Assembly (NCBI RefSeq): GCF_018919065.1
Contig: NZ_JAHLQG010000039.1
Span: forward strand, 1-64,000
DNA: 64,000 nt
Direction of reading: 5' to 3'
Source of the DNA: Blautia sp. MSJ-9
Lineage (GTDB): Bacteria > Bacillota > Clostridia > Lachnospirales > Lachnospiraceae
A program made the position numbers and the translations under genes. The notes under the pieces were generated by a model. The model ran no database searches and was not told where the DNA came from. It saw nothing but the letters and a program-made list of their open reading frames with translations. Shown one piece after another: positions 54,116 through 63,142 of this stretch. Position 1 is the stretch's first letter. Each line of letters starts with the position of its first letter.

Positions 54116-55108
54116 TTAAATCTGTGTATAGAACGGTGTATGTACCGGCATATTGATCTGTTCTTTCATTTCTTCGTCTGCCATCTTGCAGATACTGATA
54201 GAAGCTCCGGCCATCTCCATACTTGTTGCATATTCACCTACAAAAGTTCTGAAAACTTTAATTTTCTTTTTATCAAGGATCTCACGTACATTACCTGACA
54301 GAATATATAATTCTTCAAGGCTTGTTGCTCCCAGACCATTAATCAGTACACAAACCTCTTCCCCTTCTTCAACCGGCATATCTTTGAAAATAGTATCCAG
54401 GGATTCTTCTGCCAGTTCAGCAGCTGTCTTGATCGGTCCATTCCAGATTCCTGGCTCGCCGTGAATTCCCATACCCATAGCCATTTCATTTTCACCAAGA
54501 GTGAAGTTCGGATGTCCGATCTCCGGAATGATACAAGGTGTAAGAGCGAAACCTACTGTACGTGTATTGTCTTTTGCTTTCTGTGCTGCTGCAAGAACTT
54601 CATCCAGAGTTCCCATCTTTGCAGCCTTTGCACCGGCACATTTATACATAAAGAAGATACCTGCCACACCTCTTCTGGTGTCCGGATCTGCATTTGAGTT
54701 TACATCATCAGCACCGACGATGCTGCGTGCCTCAATGTCATCCATCTCCAGCATTTCTGCTGCCATATCAAAGTTCATAATATCACCAGTATAGTTACCA
54801 TACAGGAAAAGGACACCTGCTCCTGCATCCACTTCTTTTGCTACATTGTAGATCTGTTCAGAAGATGGAGACTGGAACACACCGCCTACACCGCATCCAT
54901 CCAGAAGACCATCACCTACGTATCCAAGGAATAATGGTAAATGACCTGTTCCTCCACCTGTGATAATAGCAACTTTTCCAGGTTTCTTCTCTGCTATGCA
55001 ATAGCAGCGTAAATCATCTTCTACATATTTAACCATCGGGTTTGCTGAATAAATTCCGCGAAGCATATCATCTGTGTAAGTTTCAGGAGCATTAATAATT
55101 TTTTTCAT
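54116..55108 (-). CDS. dhaK: Dihydroxyacetone kinase subunit DhaK
   Basis: DhaK binds the ketose covalently through a histidine. The 330 residues have the GGGTGHLPLF loop (51-60) and the substrate-binding H216 in GMGIHGEPGIWNG. The segment LVNGLGATS-like (VLINGLGATSLEELYI) follows. AAAGGA lies before the ATG. It is located 105 bases after two sugar-type permeases under a LacI regulator, so the true substrate may be the phosphorylatable ketose made from the imported sugar rather than dihydroxyacetone itself. Confidence 0.93.
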   Translation of the reverse strand: MKKIINAPETYTDDMLRGIYSANPMVKYVEDDLRCYCIAEKKPGKVAIITGGGTGHLPLFLGYVGDGLLDGCGVGGVFQSPSSEQIYNVAKEVDAGAGVLFLYGNYTGDIMNFDMAAEMLEMDDIEARSIVGADDVNSNADPDTRRGVAGIFFMYKCAGAKAAKMGTLDEVLAAAQKAKDNTRTVGFALTPCIIPEIGHPNFTLGENEMAMGMGIHGEPGIWNGPIKTAAELAEESLDTIFKDMPVEEGEEVCVLINGLGATSLEELYILSGNVREILDKKKIKVFRTFVGEYATSMEMAGASISICKMADEEMKEQINMPVHTPFYTQI

Positions 55109-55213
55109 GATAGATCAAGTCCTTTCTGTCTTTATGTATAATTTTTCCAACTTCATTATGACTTTTCACCTGTACAGTCCTATCTGCTGCCAGATGAGCG
55201 ATATAGTTTTATT

Positions 55214-56188
55214 TCAGCTGCGTCTTGCTCTTCTTGTAACAGTAACCTTATCAATAATCAGAGCCAATACCAGCAGACATCCATTTACCAGCGTTCTTGT
55301 AGTATCCGGTGCTCTCATAATTGTAAATGCATTGGCAACCAGCTGCAGTAATACGATGGATAACAGTACACCGCCAACTTTGCCTTCACCGCCATCTGGA
55401 TTGATTCCTCCAAGTACTGCGATCAGAAGACTTAATGTTGTATAGGAAGAACCATTAGAGGATTTTGCTGAGTTTAAATGAGAAGTAATTACTACACCTG
55501 CAATACCTCCCAGAATACCAGAGCACATATAAGTCATAATCGTAACTTTAAGATTATTGATTCCTGAATATTTGGAAGCCTGTGCATTGGTTCCAAGATA
55601 ATAAATCTCATGTCCGAACACTGTACATTTCATAATAAATGTAATAATAAGTACAACCGCAATAAAGATAAAGATTACGATCGGAATGGCACCAATAGAG
55701 CCATTTGCAATATTCTTAAAAGCATCTGGAAGACTGTTGATTGCCGGTCCGCCTGTGATCGCCAGTGCAAGTCCGGAATAAAGTTCCAGTCCGCAAAGTG
55801 TAACCAGCATAGCCGGAATATTCAGACTTCCAATGATAAATCCATTAAATGCACCGCATGCTGCACCAACTACAAGTGCTGCGATAATTCCTATAACAAT
55901 AGAACCGGTACTTCCGCCCATGTTCTTGATGATCAGGGCGCAGACAACACCTGCCAGGTTCATAATACCAACTAAGGACAGGTCAATTCCTCCTGCGATC
56001 ATACACATCATCATACCAAAGGTAAGAATTCCATATTCAGGGAACTGGAAAAACATTGACCTTAAGTTAGGGATAGTGAAGTAGGTATCACCTTTAAGAA
56101 TTGCCATCAAAATAAGTACAAACGCCATCATACCAAGCAGGGCTTTAATATGAGGATCGATCTGTATTTTTTTCTTCTCTGTGCTCAT
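55214..56188 (-). CDS. CUT2-type sugar ABC transporter permease 2
   Basis: The 324 residues have nine to ten membrane helices. FGMMMCMIAGGIDLSLVGIMNLAGV and GGINPDGGEGKVGGVLLSIV (both family hallmarks, quoted in part) mark a ribose/rhamnose-type permease. I start at the ATG at 56188 because GGGAGGG lies eight bases upstream. Starts further up would overlap the first permease. It forms a heterodimer with the other permease. Confidence 0.9.
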   Translation of the reverse strand: MSTEKKKIQIDPHIKALLGMMAFVLILMAILKGDTYFTIPNLRSMFFQFPEYGILTFGMMMCMIAGGIDLSLVGIMNLAGVVCALIIKNMGGSTGSIVIGIIAALVVGAACGAFNGFIIGSLNIPAMLVTLCGLELYSGLALAITGGPAINSLPDAFKNIANGSIGAIPIVIFIFIAVVLIITFIMKCTVFGHEIYYLGTNAQASKYSGINNLKVTIMTYMCSGILGGIAGVVITSHLNSAKSSNGSSYTTLSLLIAVLGGINPDGGEGKVGGVLLSIVLLQLVANAFTIMRAPDTTRTLVNGCLLVLALIIDKVTVTRRARRS

Positions 56189-56189
56189 C

Positions 56190-57206
56190 TTATATTCCCT
56201 CCCTCTTTGCAATTTCGTATGAACGCTTCGTCTGCCAGGATGTAAGAATTGTTCCGATCAGAATTACAAGACCTACAACGAAACGCTGCCAGGATGTAGA
56301 AATTCCCATCATATTCAGTGAGTTCTGCACTAGTGTGATAAGAACAACACCAAGAACAACACCTGAAACATCTCCATAGCCGCCGGTGATACGTACACCA
56401 CCGATAACGCAGGCTGCGATTACGATCATTTCATCGCCCATAAGAGCAGATGTTGTTGCAGAATGCATCAGTACTGTATACATCATTGCTGTAAGACCAG
56501 CAAAACATCCTGAAAAAACATAAGCAAAAAACTGAAGTTTACGTACATTGAAACCAGCTACTCTGGCTGCATTTTTGTCACCGCCGATTGCATAAAGCCC
56601 ACGGCCAAGCATTGTCTTTTTCAGCATATATGCAATTAAGATACATGCAATAACCGGAACCAGGATCAAAACATTCAGCGGATAAGAAAATCCTGTACTC
56701 GGAGCAGTATAGTTAATAATGTTAAAATTATAAATTGCCTGCAGACTGTCCGGAAGAGTTGTAAATTCTCGCGTTCCGAGAAGAGTTACCACACCACCTG
56801 CTGCAATAGAGCTTGTTGCCAGAGTTGCGATCAGTGGCGGAAGCTCAAGGATACTTACCAGTACTGCATTGAACAAACCGAATAATAATCCGATCAACAT
56901 TGCAAATGCAAATGCAAAGAATGCATTATCGATCTTCCATACACGGTTCATTACATACATCGGCACATACATGGCAACACATCCAATAGCCGGGAAGGAT
57001 ACATCAATACCACCCGCAATAATAACGATCATCTCGCATAATGCAAAACACATTGTAAAAATTCCTGCGCGGCAGAGTGTGATCAGCGTTGCCGGACTGA
57101 AGAACGCCGGCTGTCGGAGACTGACTATAATGCAGTACGCTATGATGATATAGATCAGGATCATCTTTGTGCTGGTCAGCCGCATTTTTTTATTTTTAGT
57201 CTTCAT
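56190..57206 (-). CDS. CUT2-type sugar ABC transporter permease 1
   Basis: The 338 residues have nine to ten membrane helices, with MIVIIAGGIDVSFPAIGCVA and ACVIGGVRITGGYGDVSGVV. Two different permeases in one operon are characteristic of rhamnose-, AI-2- and galactofuranose-type CUT2 systems. AAGGAG precedes the ATG, 27 bases after the ATPase stop. Confidence 0.9.
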   Translation of the reverse strand: MKTKNKKMRLTSTKMILIYIIIAYCIIVSLRQPAFFSPATLITLCRAGIFTMCFALCEMIVIIAGGIDVSFPAIGCVAMYVPMYVMNRVWKIDNAFFAFAFAMLIGLLFGLFNAVLVSILELPPLIATLATSSIAAGGVVTLLGTREFTTLPDSLQAIYNFNIINYTAPSTGFSYPLNVLILVPVIACILIAYMLKKTMLGRGLYAIGGDKNAARVAGFNVRKLQFFAYVFSGCFAGLTAMMYTVLMHSATTSALMGDEMIVIAACVIGGVRITGGYGDVSGVVLGVVLITLVQNSLNMMGISTSWQRFVVGLVILIGTILTSWQTKRSYEIAKREGI

Positions 57207-57233
57207 AATCTTTCTCCTTGCATTAACATACGG

Positions 57234-58697
57234 TTACAGCTTAATATTATCAATGTTATTATCTGTGATACCGCTGGCTTTACCATTTTTCATGACCATG
57301 ATTTTGTTACAATTGGTGATCAGCTCTGACAGATCATCAGAAATGATCACGATAGCCATACCCTGGGCTGCCAGTCCCCTGAGCAATTCATGAATTTCTG
57401 TCTTTGCACCGATATCAACTCCGACGGTAGGTCCGTTAAGGATAAAGAGTTTCGGATGCGTATTCAGCCATTTTGCAATTACTACTTTCTGAGCATTTCC
57501 ACCTGAAAGTGTACGGACCGGAACCTGAGAAGACGGTGTTACAACGCCTAATTCCTTTACAAGGTTATCTGACGCTTCACGCATTGCTTTCTCATCCAGT
57601 TTCATACCTTTGAAGTATTTTCTCAGCGAACTTGCCATCATATTCTTTTCGATAGACTTCTCGATAAACAGTCCCTCTGTCAGACGATCCTCAGGCACAT
57701 ACGCAATCTTATTTGCAATGGCATCTGCAACAGAATGAATCGTAACAGATTTTCCGTTAAGAATAATATTTCCACTGTCCGGAGGAGTGATTCCGAATAT
57801 CGCCTCTCCGATTTCACTTCGTCCTGATCCAAGAAGACCGGTAATTCCAAAAATATCTCCTTTTTTCATTGTGAAACTTACATCTTCAAAAGCACCTTTT
57901 AATGTAAGATTCTCAACTCTGAGAACTTCTTCATCACTCTCTGCCGGAGTATATTTCTCTGAACTTACCTCATGTCCCGTCATGTCTCTGGTAAATCTTG
58001 CACTGTCATATTCATTGATCGTACCAGTAGAAACAAAAGCACCGTTTCTGAGGATCGTCAGTCTGTCTGCAATTTCATAAATCTCATCCAGTTTATGATT
58101 AACGATCATAACTGCAATTCCTTTTGCTTTCAGACCACGCACTACATTCCACAGTTTCTCTACTTCTCTGGCTGTCAGTGCAGTTGTCGGTTCGTCCAGA
58201 ATCAGAAGCTTCGCATCATTAATAATAGCTCGACAGATCGCAACCATCTGTTTACCTGCTACAGGAAGTAATTCTACCGGCATATCCGGATCCATCTTTG
58301 CGCCAACCTGTTCCATTGCTTTGGCAGCAAGTTCATGGATTTCCTTCCAGTTTACCGTTTTCTTTCCGTTCTTTACTTCACAGTTTAATGCAATATTCTC
58401 TGCAACTGTCAGATTAGGAAATACTGCAAAGTCCTGATAAATAACCTGAATTCCTTTATTGATGGCATCAATTGGTTTAAATTTACCCATCTTCTCGCCG
58501 TCAATCCAGATAGCACCTTCATCAATCTCATGAACGCCGGATATAGATTTGATCAAAGTCGATTTACCACAACCATTTTCACCGGCCAGACAATGAATTT
58601 CTCCTTTACGGATTTCCAGGTCTACGCCTTTCAGGGCATGAACACCGCCGAAAGACTTTTTGATGCCTTCCAATTTCAAAAATATTTCGTTTGCCAT
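57234..58697 (-). CDS. CUT2-type sugar ABC transporter ATPase
   Basis: The 487 residues contain two ABC domains, as in RbsA/RhaT-type proteins. The first has Walker A GENGCGKST and Walker B LLILDEPTTAL. The second has the degenerate GLLGSGRSE and signature TLSGGNAQK. In the C-terminal domain the usual DEPT after LFIL is NGPTVG, so the second site has lost its catalytic glutamate. I start at the ATG at 58697 with GGGGAACGAG upstream. A hairpin (58731-58779) separates it from the binding-protein gene. Confidence 0.92.
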   Translation of the reverse strand: MANEIFLKLEGIKKSFGGVHALKGVDLEIRKGEIHCLAGENGCGKSTLIKSISGVHEIDEGAIWIDGEKMGKFKPIDAINKGIQVIYQDFAVFPNLTVAENIALNCEVKNGKKTVNWKEIHELAAKAMEQVGAKMDPDMPVELLPVAGKQMVAICRAIINDAKLLILDEPTTALTAREVEKLWNVVRGLKAKGIAVMIVNHKLDEIYEIADRLTILRNGAFVSTGTINEYDSARFTRDMTGHEVSSEKYTPAESDEEVLRVENLTLKGAFEDVSFTMKKGDIFGITGLLGSGRSEIGEAIFGITPPDSGNIILNGKSVTIHSVADAIANKIAYVPEDRLTEGLFIEKSIEKNMMASSLRKYFKGMKLDEKAMREASDNLVKELGVVTPSSQVPVRTLSGGNAQKVVIAKWLNTHPKLFILNGPTVGVDIGAKTEIHELLRGLAAQGMAIVIISDDLSELITNCNKIMVMKNGKASGITDNNIDNIKL

Positions 58698-58730
58698 AAT
58701 CTCGTTCCCCATTCAAATAGTCCAGCCGGT

Positions 58731-58779
58731 AAAAAAGAGAAAATTCATATAGTTTGGCAGCCATATGAATTTCCTCTTT
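58731..58779 (-). terminator. Partial terminator between the binding-protein and ATPase genes
   Basis: AAAGAGGAAATTCATAT and ATATGAATTTTCTCTTTTTT arms on the minus strand. A hairpin here would favour expression of the binding protein over the rest of the operon. Confidence 0.8.
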
Positions 58780-58799
58780 AGATCAGCTTTTACTTGTAA

Positions 58800-59792
58800 T
58801 TAGAAATCATAATCGTCCATATTGTCTTTTGTTACGTCAATACGGGCATCTCCGTAATAAATACCATCCTGCTCGGAGATTTTCTCATATCCAGGTACAT
58901 TCAGATTCATGCCATCTTCTACTGTTCCATCAAGAGCTGCCTTAGCCATTTCAATCATTGCTTTACCTGCATCTGCCGGATCCCATACAGAGAAGGAAGC
59001 GATTGTTCCGTCTTCAACATACTGTCTTGCGATAGATGTCATGGATGTTCCGACGATCTGAACTTTACCAGCAAGTCCAAGTTCCTCAACTGCCTGTGCA
59101 GCACCTACAACGTCTGTAGAAGCGGAACCTTCGATAGCTGTGATATCCGGGTTAGCTGTCAGGAGCTCTTTTGTCTGGTTGTAAGATGATGTTGTATCAT
59201 CACCAGTCTCATAACGTCCAAGTTTCTCCATATCCGGGAATTTATCTTCTGCAACTTTATCTGCTGCATCGCACCATTCATTGTGGGAAACAGATGTAAG
59301 GGAACCTACAAACTGAACATATTTACCTTTACCGCCTGTAAGATCTCCAAGCTGTTCCATGAAGTTTGCGCCATAGTCTGCATTCTGGAATGCTTCAATA
59401 TCATAATCACGAACACTTTCATCCATAGATGCTGCTTCATGAGTAATTACTTTAATACCCTGTTCTTTTGCTTTCTCAAGTACAGGTGCAAGGGATTCAG
59501 AGTCAAATGGAACTACACAGATTGCATCCCAGTCTTCTGCCAGAAGAGACTCTACATAAGAAGCCTGATCAGCACCTTCTGCAGATCCGCCATAGAAAAC
59601 GTCTGTACCATTTTCATCATTATACTCATTAACACCATCTTCCATTCTCTGGAACCATGCAATGTTGGTCATCTTCGGTACAACTGCAATCTTGTAATCC
59701 TTTCCGTCCGCTGCCATTACACTGGCACAGGTACCAAGAGATGCAATTGTTGCCGCTGCTGTACAGATACAAATAACTTTCTTTAAATTCAT
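58800..59792 (-). CDS. CUT2-type sugar-binding protein
   Basis: This 330-residue periplasmic-binding-protein type 1 fold has a signal peptide (MNLKKVICICTAAATIASLG, then TCASVMA). A cysteine lies in LGTC, but the residue before it does not fit a lipobox well; cleavage after VMA is as likely. The mature start DYKIAVVPKMTNIAWFQRM resembles rhamnose- and AI-2-type binding proteins. The aspartates expected for AI-2 binding are not all evident. AAGGAGG precedes the ATG at 59792. First gene of the LacI-controlled operon. Confidence 0.9.
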   Translation of the reverse strand: MNLKKVICICTAAATIASLGTCASVMAADGKDYKIAVVPKMTNIAWFQRMEDGVNEYNDENGTDVFYGGSAEGADQASYVESLLAEDWDAICVVPFDSESLAPVLEKAKEQGIKVITHEAASMDESVRDYDIEAFQNADYGANFMEQLGDLTGGKGKYVQFVGSLTSVSHNEWCDAADKVAEDKFPDMEKLGRYETGDDTTSSYNQTKELLTANPDITAIEGSASTDVVGAAQAVEELGLAGKVQIVGTSMTSIARQYVEDGTIASFSVWDPADAGKAMIEMAKAALDGTVEDGMNLNVPGYEKISEQDGIYYGDARIDVTKDNMDDYDF

Positions 59793-59807
59793 GATAAAAC
59801 CCTCCTT

Positions 59808-59817
59808 TTGTTTAGTA
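59808..59817. promoter_or_regulatory. TGTTTAGT motif in the operon leader (possible LacI site)
   Basis: TTTGTTTAGT on the plus strand lies between the promoter and the binding-protein gene. The same TGTTTAGT core occurs at 59992-59999 and inside the lacI promoter near 61346-61353. Confidence 0.4.
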
Positions 59818-59851
59818 TACATAGTTACTTGTTTTTCTTTTTGTTGAGCTT

Positions 59852-59880
59852 ATTGTATACTAATCATATGGTATTGTCAA
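59852..59880 (-). promoter_or_regulatory. Promoter of the sugar transporter-dhaKL operon
   Basis: A perfect TTGACA and TACAAT are 17 bases apart, about 60 bases before the binding-protein start. Confidence 0.8.
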
Positions 59881-59964
59881 TATCTTTTTATGTTTTCGTC
59901 ATTTTAAAATAGTTTAGTTCATGTTTTTTGTGCATTTTTAACACCTTCAGTATTTCCACACAGC

Positions 59965-60008
59965 AAAAAAGATGGCTAAACATTATTGTTTTGTTTAGTC
60001 ATCTTTTA
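59965..60008 (-). terminator. Terminator of the LacI-type gene
   Basis: AAAAGATGACTAAACA and TGTTTAGCCATCTTTTTT arms on the minus strand. It lies 86 bases past the stop, between the regulator and the operon promoter. Confidence 0.85.
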
Positions 60009-60094
60009 TTCCAATCATTCAGAAATATTTTATCCATCACCTGTATACTACGCAGGCACCACTATACTCAGGGTTAAATGAATATTTCCATTCA

Positions 60095-61099
60095 TCATTT
60101 TTTCATAGAGGTGCGCACGATCAGATCACCGGAAATTCTGGTTTTTACCTTTCTGTACTTCTCATCCTGCATCCGTTCAATTAACTGACCTGCTGCAACT
60201 TTCCCTATCAGCTGTCTCGAAACCTGAACCGTAGTCAGGCTCGGTGAGCACACTGCGGAATATGGAATATCATCAAATCCCACAATCGCAACATCCTCCG
60301 GTATCTCAAAATCTCTGTGCCTGAACGCTTTCATCGCTCCCAGTGCAATAATATCATTATCAGCGAAGAAACACGGCGGCAAATTGCCCTTATCGTGACT
60401 GTCAAGATATGCCTTCATTTCTTCGTACGCTTTCATCATAGAACTGTTCAGCGCAATTTCATCTTCCTCTCTCACTTCCAGATGATACATCTCTGCAAAA
60501 TGATAAAAAGCCCGTGCACGATCCTCAAAGTTCTGAGCATCATAACTGCTCTTCAGATATCCGATACGTTTATATCCGCACTCAGCAGCGTACTCCAGTG
60601 CAATACGCACATTCTCTTCATTATCGATTCCCACACAGCTGTACTCCATCCCAGGCATCATATTGTCTACACATACAAAAGGAATAGGGATCTTTTCCAG
60701 CATTCTGAACTGCTCTTTTCTGATTTCCGTTGCTATTACAATTACTCCCTCATACTTACTGAATTCAATATTCTCCAAAACACTCTCGGACCCCAGCTGT
60801 ACTCTCATAAGCGTCGGAGAGTACCCTTTCTCCGTCAGCGTCTGCATAGATGCATCCACGATCATTCCTACGAATCCCTGATTCTCCTCAGTAAGCAAAC
60901 CTTCTCCCAGAACACATTTCAGCAACAGGATCTGATGCGTTGTTTTCTTCTTTCTCACTGCCGGCACATAACCGGCTTCCTCTATGGCTTCTTTTATTCT
61001 CTTCCTGGTTTCATCACTGACACCTGGTCTATCATTCAGAACAATAGACACTGTGGCAGGTGATACACCAATTTCAGCTGCCAGCTCTCTTATATTCAT
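60095..61099 (-). CDS. LacI-family transcriptional regulator
   Basis: The 334 residues have a LacI helix-turn-helix (MNIRELAAEIGVSPATVSIV, LNDRPGVSDETRKRI) and hinge (AIEEAGYVPA). A periplasmic-binding-like effector domain ends in FDDIPYSAVCSPSLTTVQVS. It probably represses the sugar transporter-dhaKL operon just downstream until the sugar or its phosphate binds. GGAGG lies six bases before the ATG at 61099. Confidence 0.93.
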   Translation of the reverse strand: MNIRELAAEIGVSPATVSIVLNDRPGVSDETRKRIKEAIEEAGYVPAVRKKKTTHQILLLKCVLGEGLLTEENQGFVGMIVDASMQTLTEKGYSPTLMRVQLGSESVLENIEFSKYEGVIVIATEIRKEQFRMLEKIPIPFVCVDNMMPGMEYSCVGIDNEENVRIALEYAAECGYKRIGYLKSSYDAQNFEDRARAFYHFAEMYHLEVREEDEIALNSSMMKAYEEMKAYLDSHDKGNLPPCFFADNDIIALGAMKAFRHRDFEIPEDVAIVGFDDIPYSAVCSPSLTTVQVSRQLIGKVAAGQLIERMQDEKYRKVKTRISGDLIVRTSMKK

Positions 61100-61195
61100 T
61101 ATGCCTCCTCCAATATACTTTTTACTCTCGATAATCCCCCAATCTCCAGTACAGCGAAAATTAAGCATCTGCTATATTGACGCAGGACGATTTTC

Positions 61196-61262
61196 TCATA
61201 TGCCAAGTGAAGGAATGAGACGTAACGGTGGCTACGGTGATTGACGACAACACGGCATATGA
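61196..61262. repeat. Foldback in the lacI leader
   Basis: TCATATGCC and GGCATATGA are perfect 9-bp arms around 49 bases that contain ACGGTGGCTACGGTG, a short direct repeat. It lies in the roughly 230-base leader of the regulator gene. Confidence 0.6.
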
Positions 61263-61325
61263 AAGATCAGCCAGATCAATATGACGGTTATTTAATATTC
61301 GATGTACGAGTAAACATCTAAAAAC

Positions 61326-61355
61326 ATTATCCCATTTTTAGTAGTGTTTAGTCAA
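61326..61355 (-). promoter_or_regulatory. Promoter of the LacI-type gene, overlapping the TGTTTAGT motif
   Basis: TTGACT and GATAAT are 18 bases apart on the minus strand. The -35 box overlaps TGTTTAGTCAATA, so self-repression is plausible. Confidence 0.5.
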
Positions 61356-61422
61356 TAGTCTTTATCCCATAATTTTTCATACAAATTTGTGACTTTTTAC
61401 AAATGCGAAATATTACCTGAAC

Positions 61423-61488
61423 ATAAGAATACGGGAAGAAATCCAGGTGTATATTTAGCTCACACCGAAAATCTTCCCGTATTCTTAT
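61423..61488. repeat. Perfect 17-bp hairpin after the phosphofructokinase gene
   Basis: ATAAGAATACGGGAAGA and TCTTCCCGTATTCTTAT pair perfectly, with a smaller AGGTGT/ACACC stem inside. It starts 13 bases after the stop. There is no T-tract on the minus strand, so it is a stabilising hairpin or an unusual terminator. Confidence 0.65.
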
Positions 61489-61500
61489 CTATATCTAATT

Positions 61501-62733
61501 TTATTTCCGATACACAAATGCCGGAAGTCCATCTTCACCGTAAGAGATTTCTACAGTTCCCTGAACCAGCGGACGGGCATAGCGGATAAAATCTTCTGTA
61601 ACATCAGAACCGTCTGAAGTAATCCAGTTTAACGGAACTGTTTTCTCTTCATTACAGATATCGTTGACATCTTCCAGACCGCATTCCATAATATAAGAAT
61701 CATCCTGTGCTTCTTTACGGATGAATGAGATCATCTTTCCAGTCACCCCATCTAACGCTGCCTGCACGCCAAATTCGCCGGCTTTGACAGCTTCCTGTTG
61801 GTCTGTAGCTGACATCATAGATGCAGAACAGCGCTGGCTGACATTAAGCTCTACAGAGCGGGCTTTAACGCCAAGACGGTTACGGACAAGATTTTCCAGA
61901 TATTTTCCACAACCCGCCAGCATCTTGTGACCAAAAGTGTCTGTACCTACAGAATTGTCATATTCGCAGATAAATGTACCCTGTGCATCATGAATACCTT
62001 CGGATACACACACAATAACATTGCAGTTTTTCTCAAAAGCTCTCTCTACTGCCCTGAGAAAAGCTTCCTGGTCAAAAGCTGTTTCCGGCAGATAAATGAG
62101 AAGAGGATTATCACCGGTATATTTACGCGCAAGAGCAGATGCAGCCGTAAGCCATCCCGCATGACGTCCCATAATCTCTATGATAGTTACGGATTTCTTC
62201 TCATAAACATTTGCATCTATCGTAATTTCACGGACTGTAGATGCCACGTATCTGGCTGCACTTCCAAATCCCGGTGTATGATCTGTATGAACAAGATCAT
62301 TGTCAATCGTCTTCGGTTCTCCTATGACACGGATATCACTTCCAATCTTCTCTGCATATCTGGAAAGTTTGCTTACTGTATCCATGGAATCATTTCCACC
62401 AATATAGAAGAACCAGCCAATGTTCATTTCCTCAAATTTCTTAAAAAGCTTCGGATAAACCGGATCCTCCAGTGATTCCGGCAGCTTATAGCGGCAGGAA
62501 CCGAGATATGCTCCTGGAGTGCTCTTCAGACCATCAAGCTTCTCCCCCGGTAGTACTTCTGCGAAATCAAGGATTGTTTCCTTCAGGAATCCTTCGATTC
62601 CGTTTATCATTCCATAAATATGTTCAATCGCATCCGGATGTCGCCTTCCTTCTGATACAACTCCGTAAAGACTGCTGTTAATAACTGCTGTAGGGCCGCC
62701 GGACTGGCCGACGATCAGATTCTTTCTGGACAT
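61501..62733 (-). CDS. pfp: Phosphofructokinase, pyrophosphate-dependent type
   Basis: The enzyme interconverts fructose-6-phosphate and fructose-1,6-bisphosphate. The 410 residues have GGPTAVINSS near the start, GGNDSMDT with D115 where ATP enzymes have glycine, K141 in GEPKTIDNDL, and MGRHAGWL. These residues are the known marks of PPi-dependent enzymes, though some family members use other donors. AGGAGG precedes the ATG. It stands alone upstream of the lacI-sugar operon and may share its carbon flow. Confidence 0.88.
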   Translation of the reverse strand: MSRKNLIVGQSGGPTAVINSSLYGVVSEGRRHPDAIEHIYGMINGIEGFLKETILDFAEVLPGEKLDGLKSTPGAYLGSCRYKLPESLEDPVYPKLFKKFEEMNIGWFFYIGGNDSMDTVSKLSRYAEKIGSDIRVIGEPKTIDNDLVHTDHTPGFGSAARYVASTVREITIDANVYEKKSVTIIEIMGRHAGWLTAASALARKYTGDNPLLIYLPETAFDQEAFLRAVERAFEKNCNVIVCVSEGIHDAQGTFICEYDNSVGTDTFGHKMLAGCGKYLENLVRNRLGVKARSVELNVSQRCSASMMSATDQQEAVKAGEFGVQAALDGVTGKMISFIRKEAQDDSYIMECGLEDVNDICNEEKTVPLNWITSDGSDVTEDFIRYARPLVQGTVEISYGEDGLPAFVYRK

Positions 62734-62930
62734 GAGAGACCTCCTGTGTCATTTAATTTTTTGAATACCATTAGATAGTGTTATTATAACACATAAAAAT
62801 CAAATACGGTAAATTTTTTGAATATTTCTGATATTTTCCGCAAAAGTCTCCGCAAAGCATTCATTTGTTGATAAATATTTATATTTTTCATCTACCATTT
62901 ATGTGGTTTTCTACAAAACCTATTTTTAGT

Positions 62931-62995
62931 GAAGCGGATAAAATCATCCGCTTCACTACTTGCTCATAACCAAATAACTGTTCCGCAGTTTAGTT
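62931..62995. repeat. GCGGAT dispersed element, copy C
   Basis: GAAGCGGAT-AAA-ATCATCCGCTTC, then ACTACTTGCTCATAACCAAA and TAACTG-TTCCG-CAGTTTA. It is nearly identical to 27859-27919. It lies in the gap between the permease terminator and pfp; the rest of 62734-62930 holds only the probable pfp promoter region. Confidence 0.8.
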
Positions 62996-63042
62996 AAAAT
63001 AAGAAAAAATTATCAAACATTCCAGGTAATTTGCTATAACAT

Positions 63043-63087
63043 AAAAGGTGTGCTTCCACATCCCCCTGCAGAAACACACCTTTATTT
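63043..63087 (-). terminator. Terminator of the NCS2 permease gene
   Basis: AAAGGTGTG and CACACCTTTT arms around a 22-base loop on the minus strand, 56 bases after the stop. Confidence 0.7.
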
Positions 63088-63142
63088 TTCCATATTTAGT
63101 TTTTATCTTTGACTCAAAAAGATATTTATAAGTTTTCGCTCT

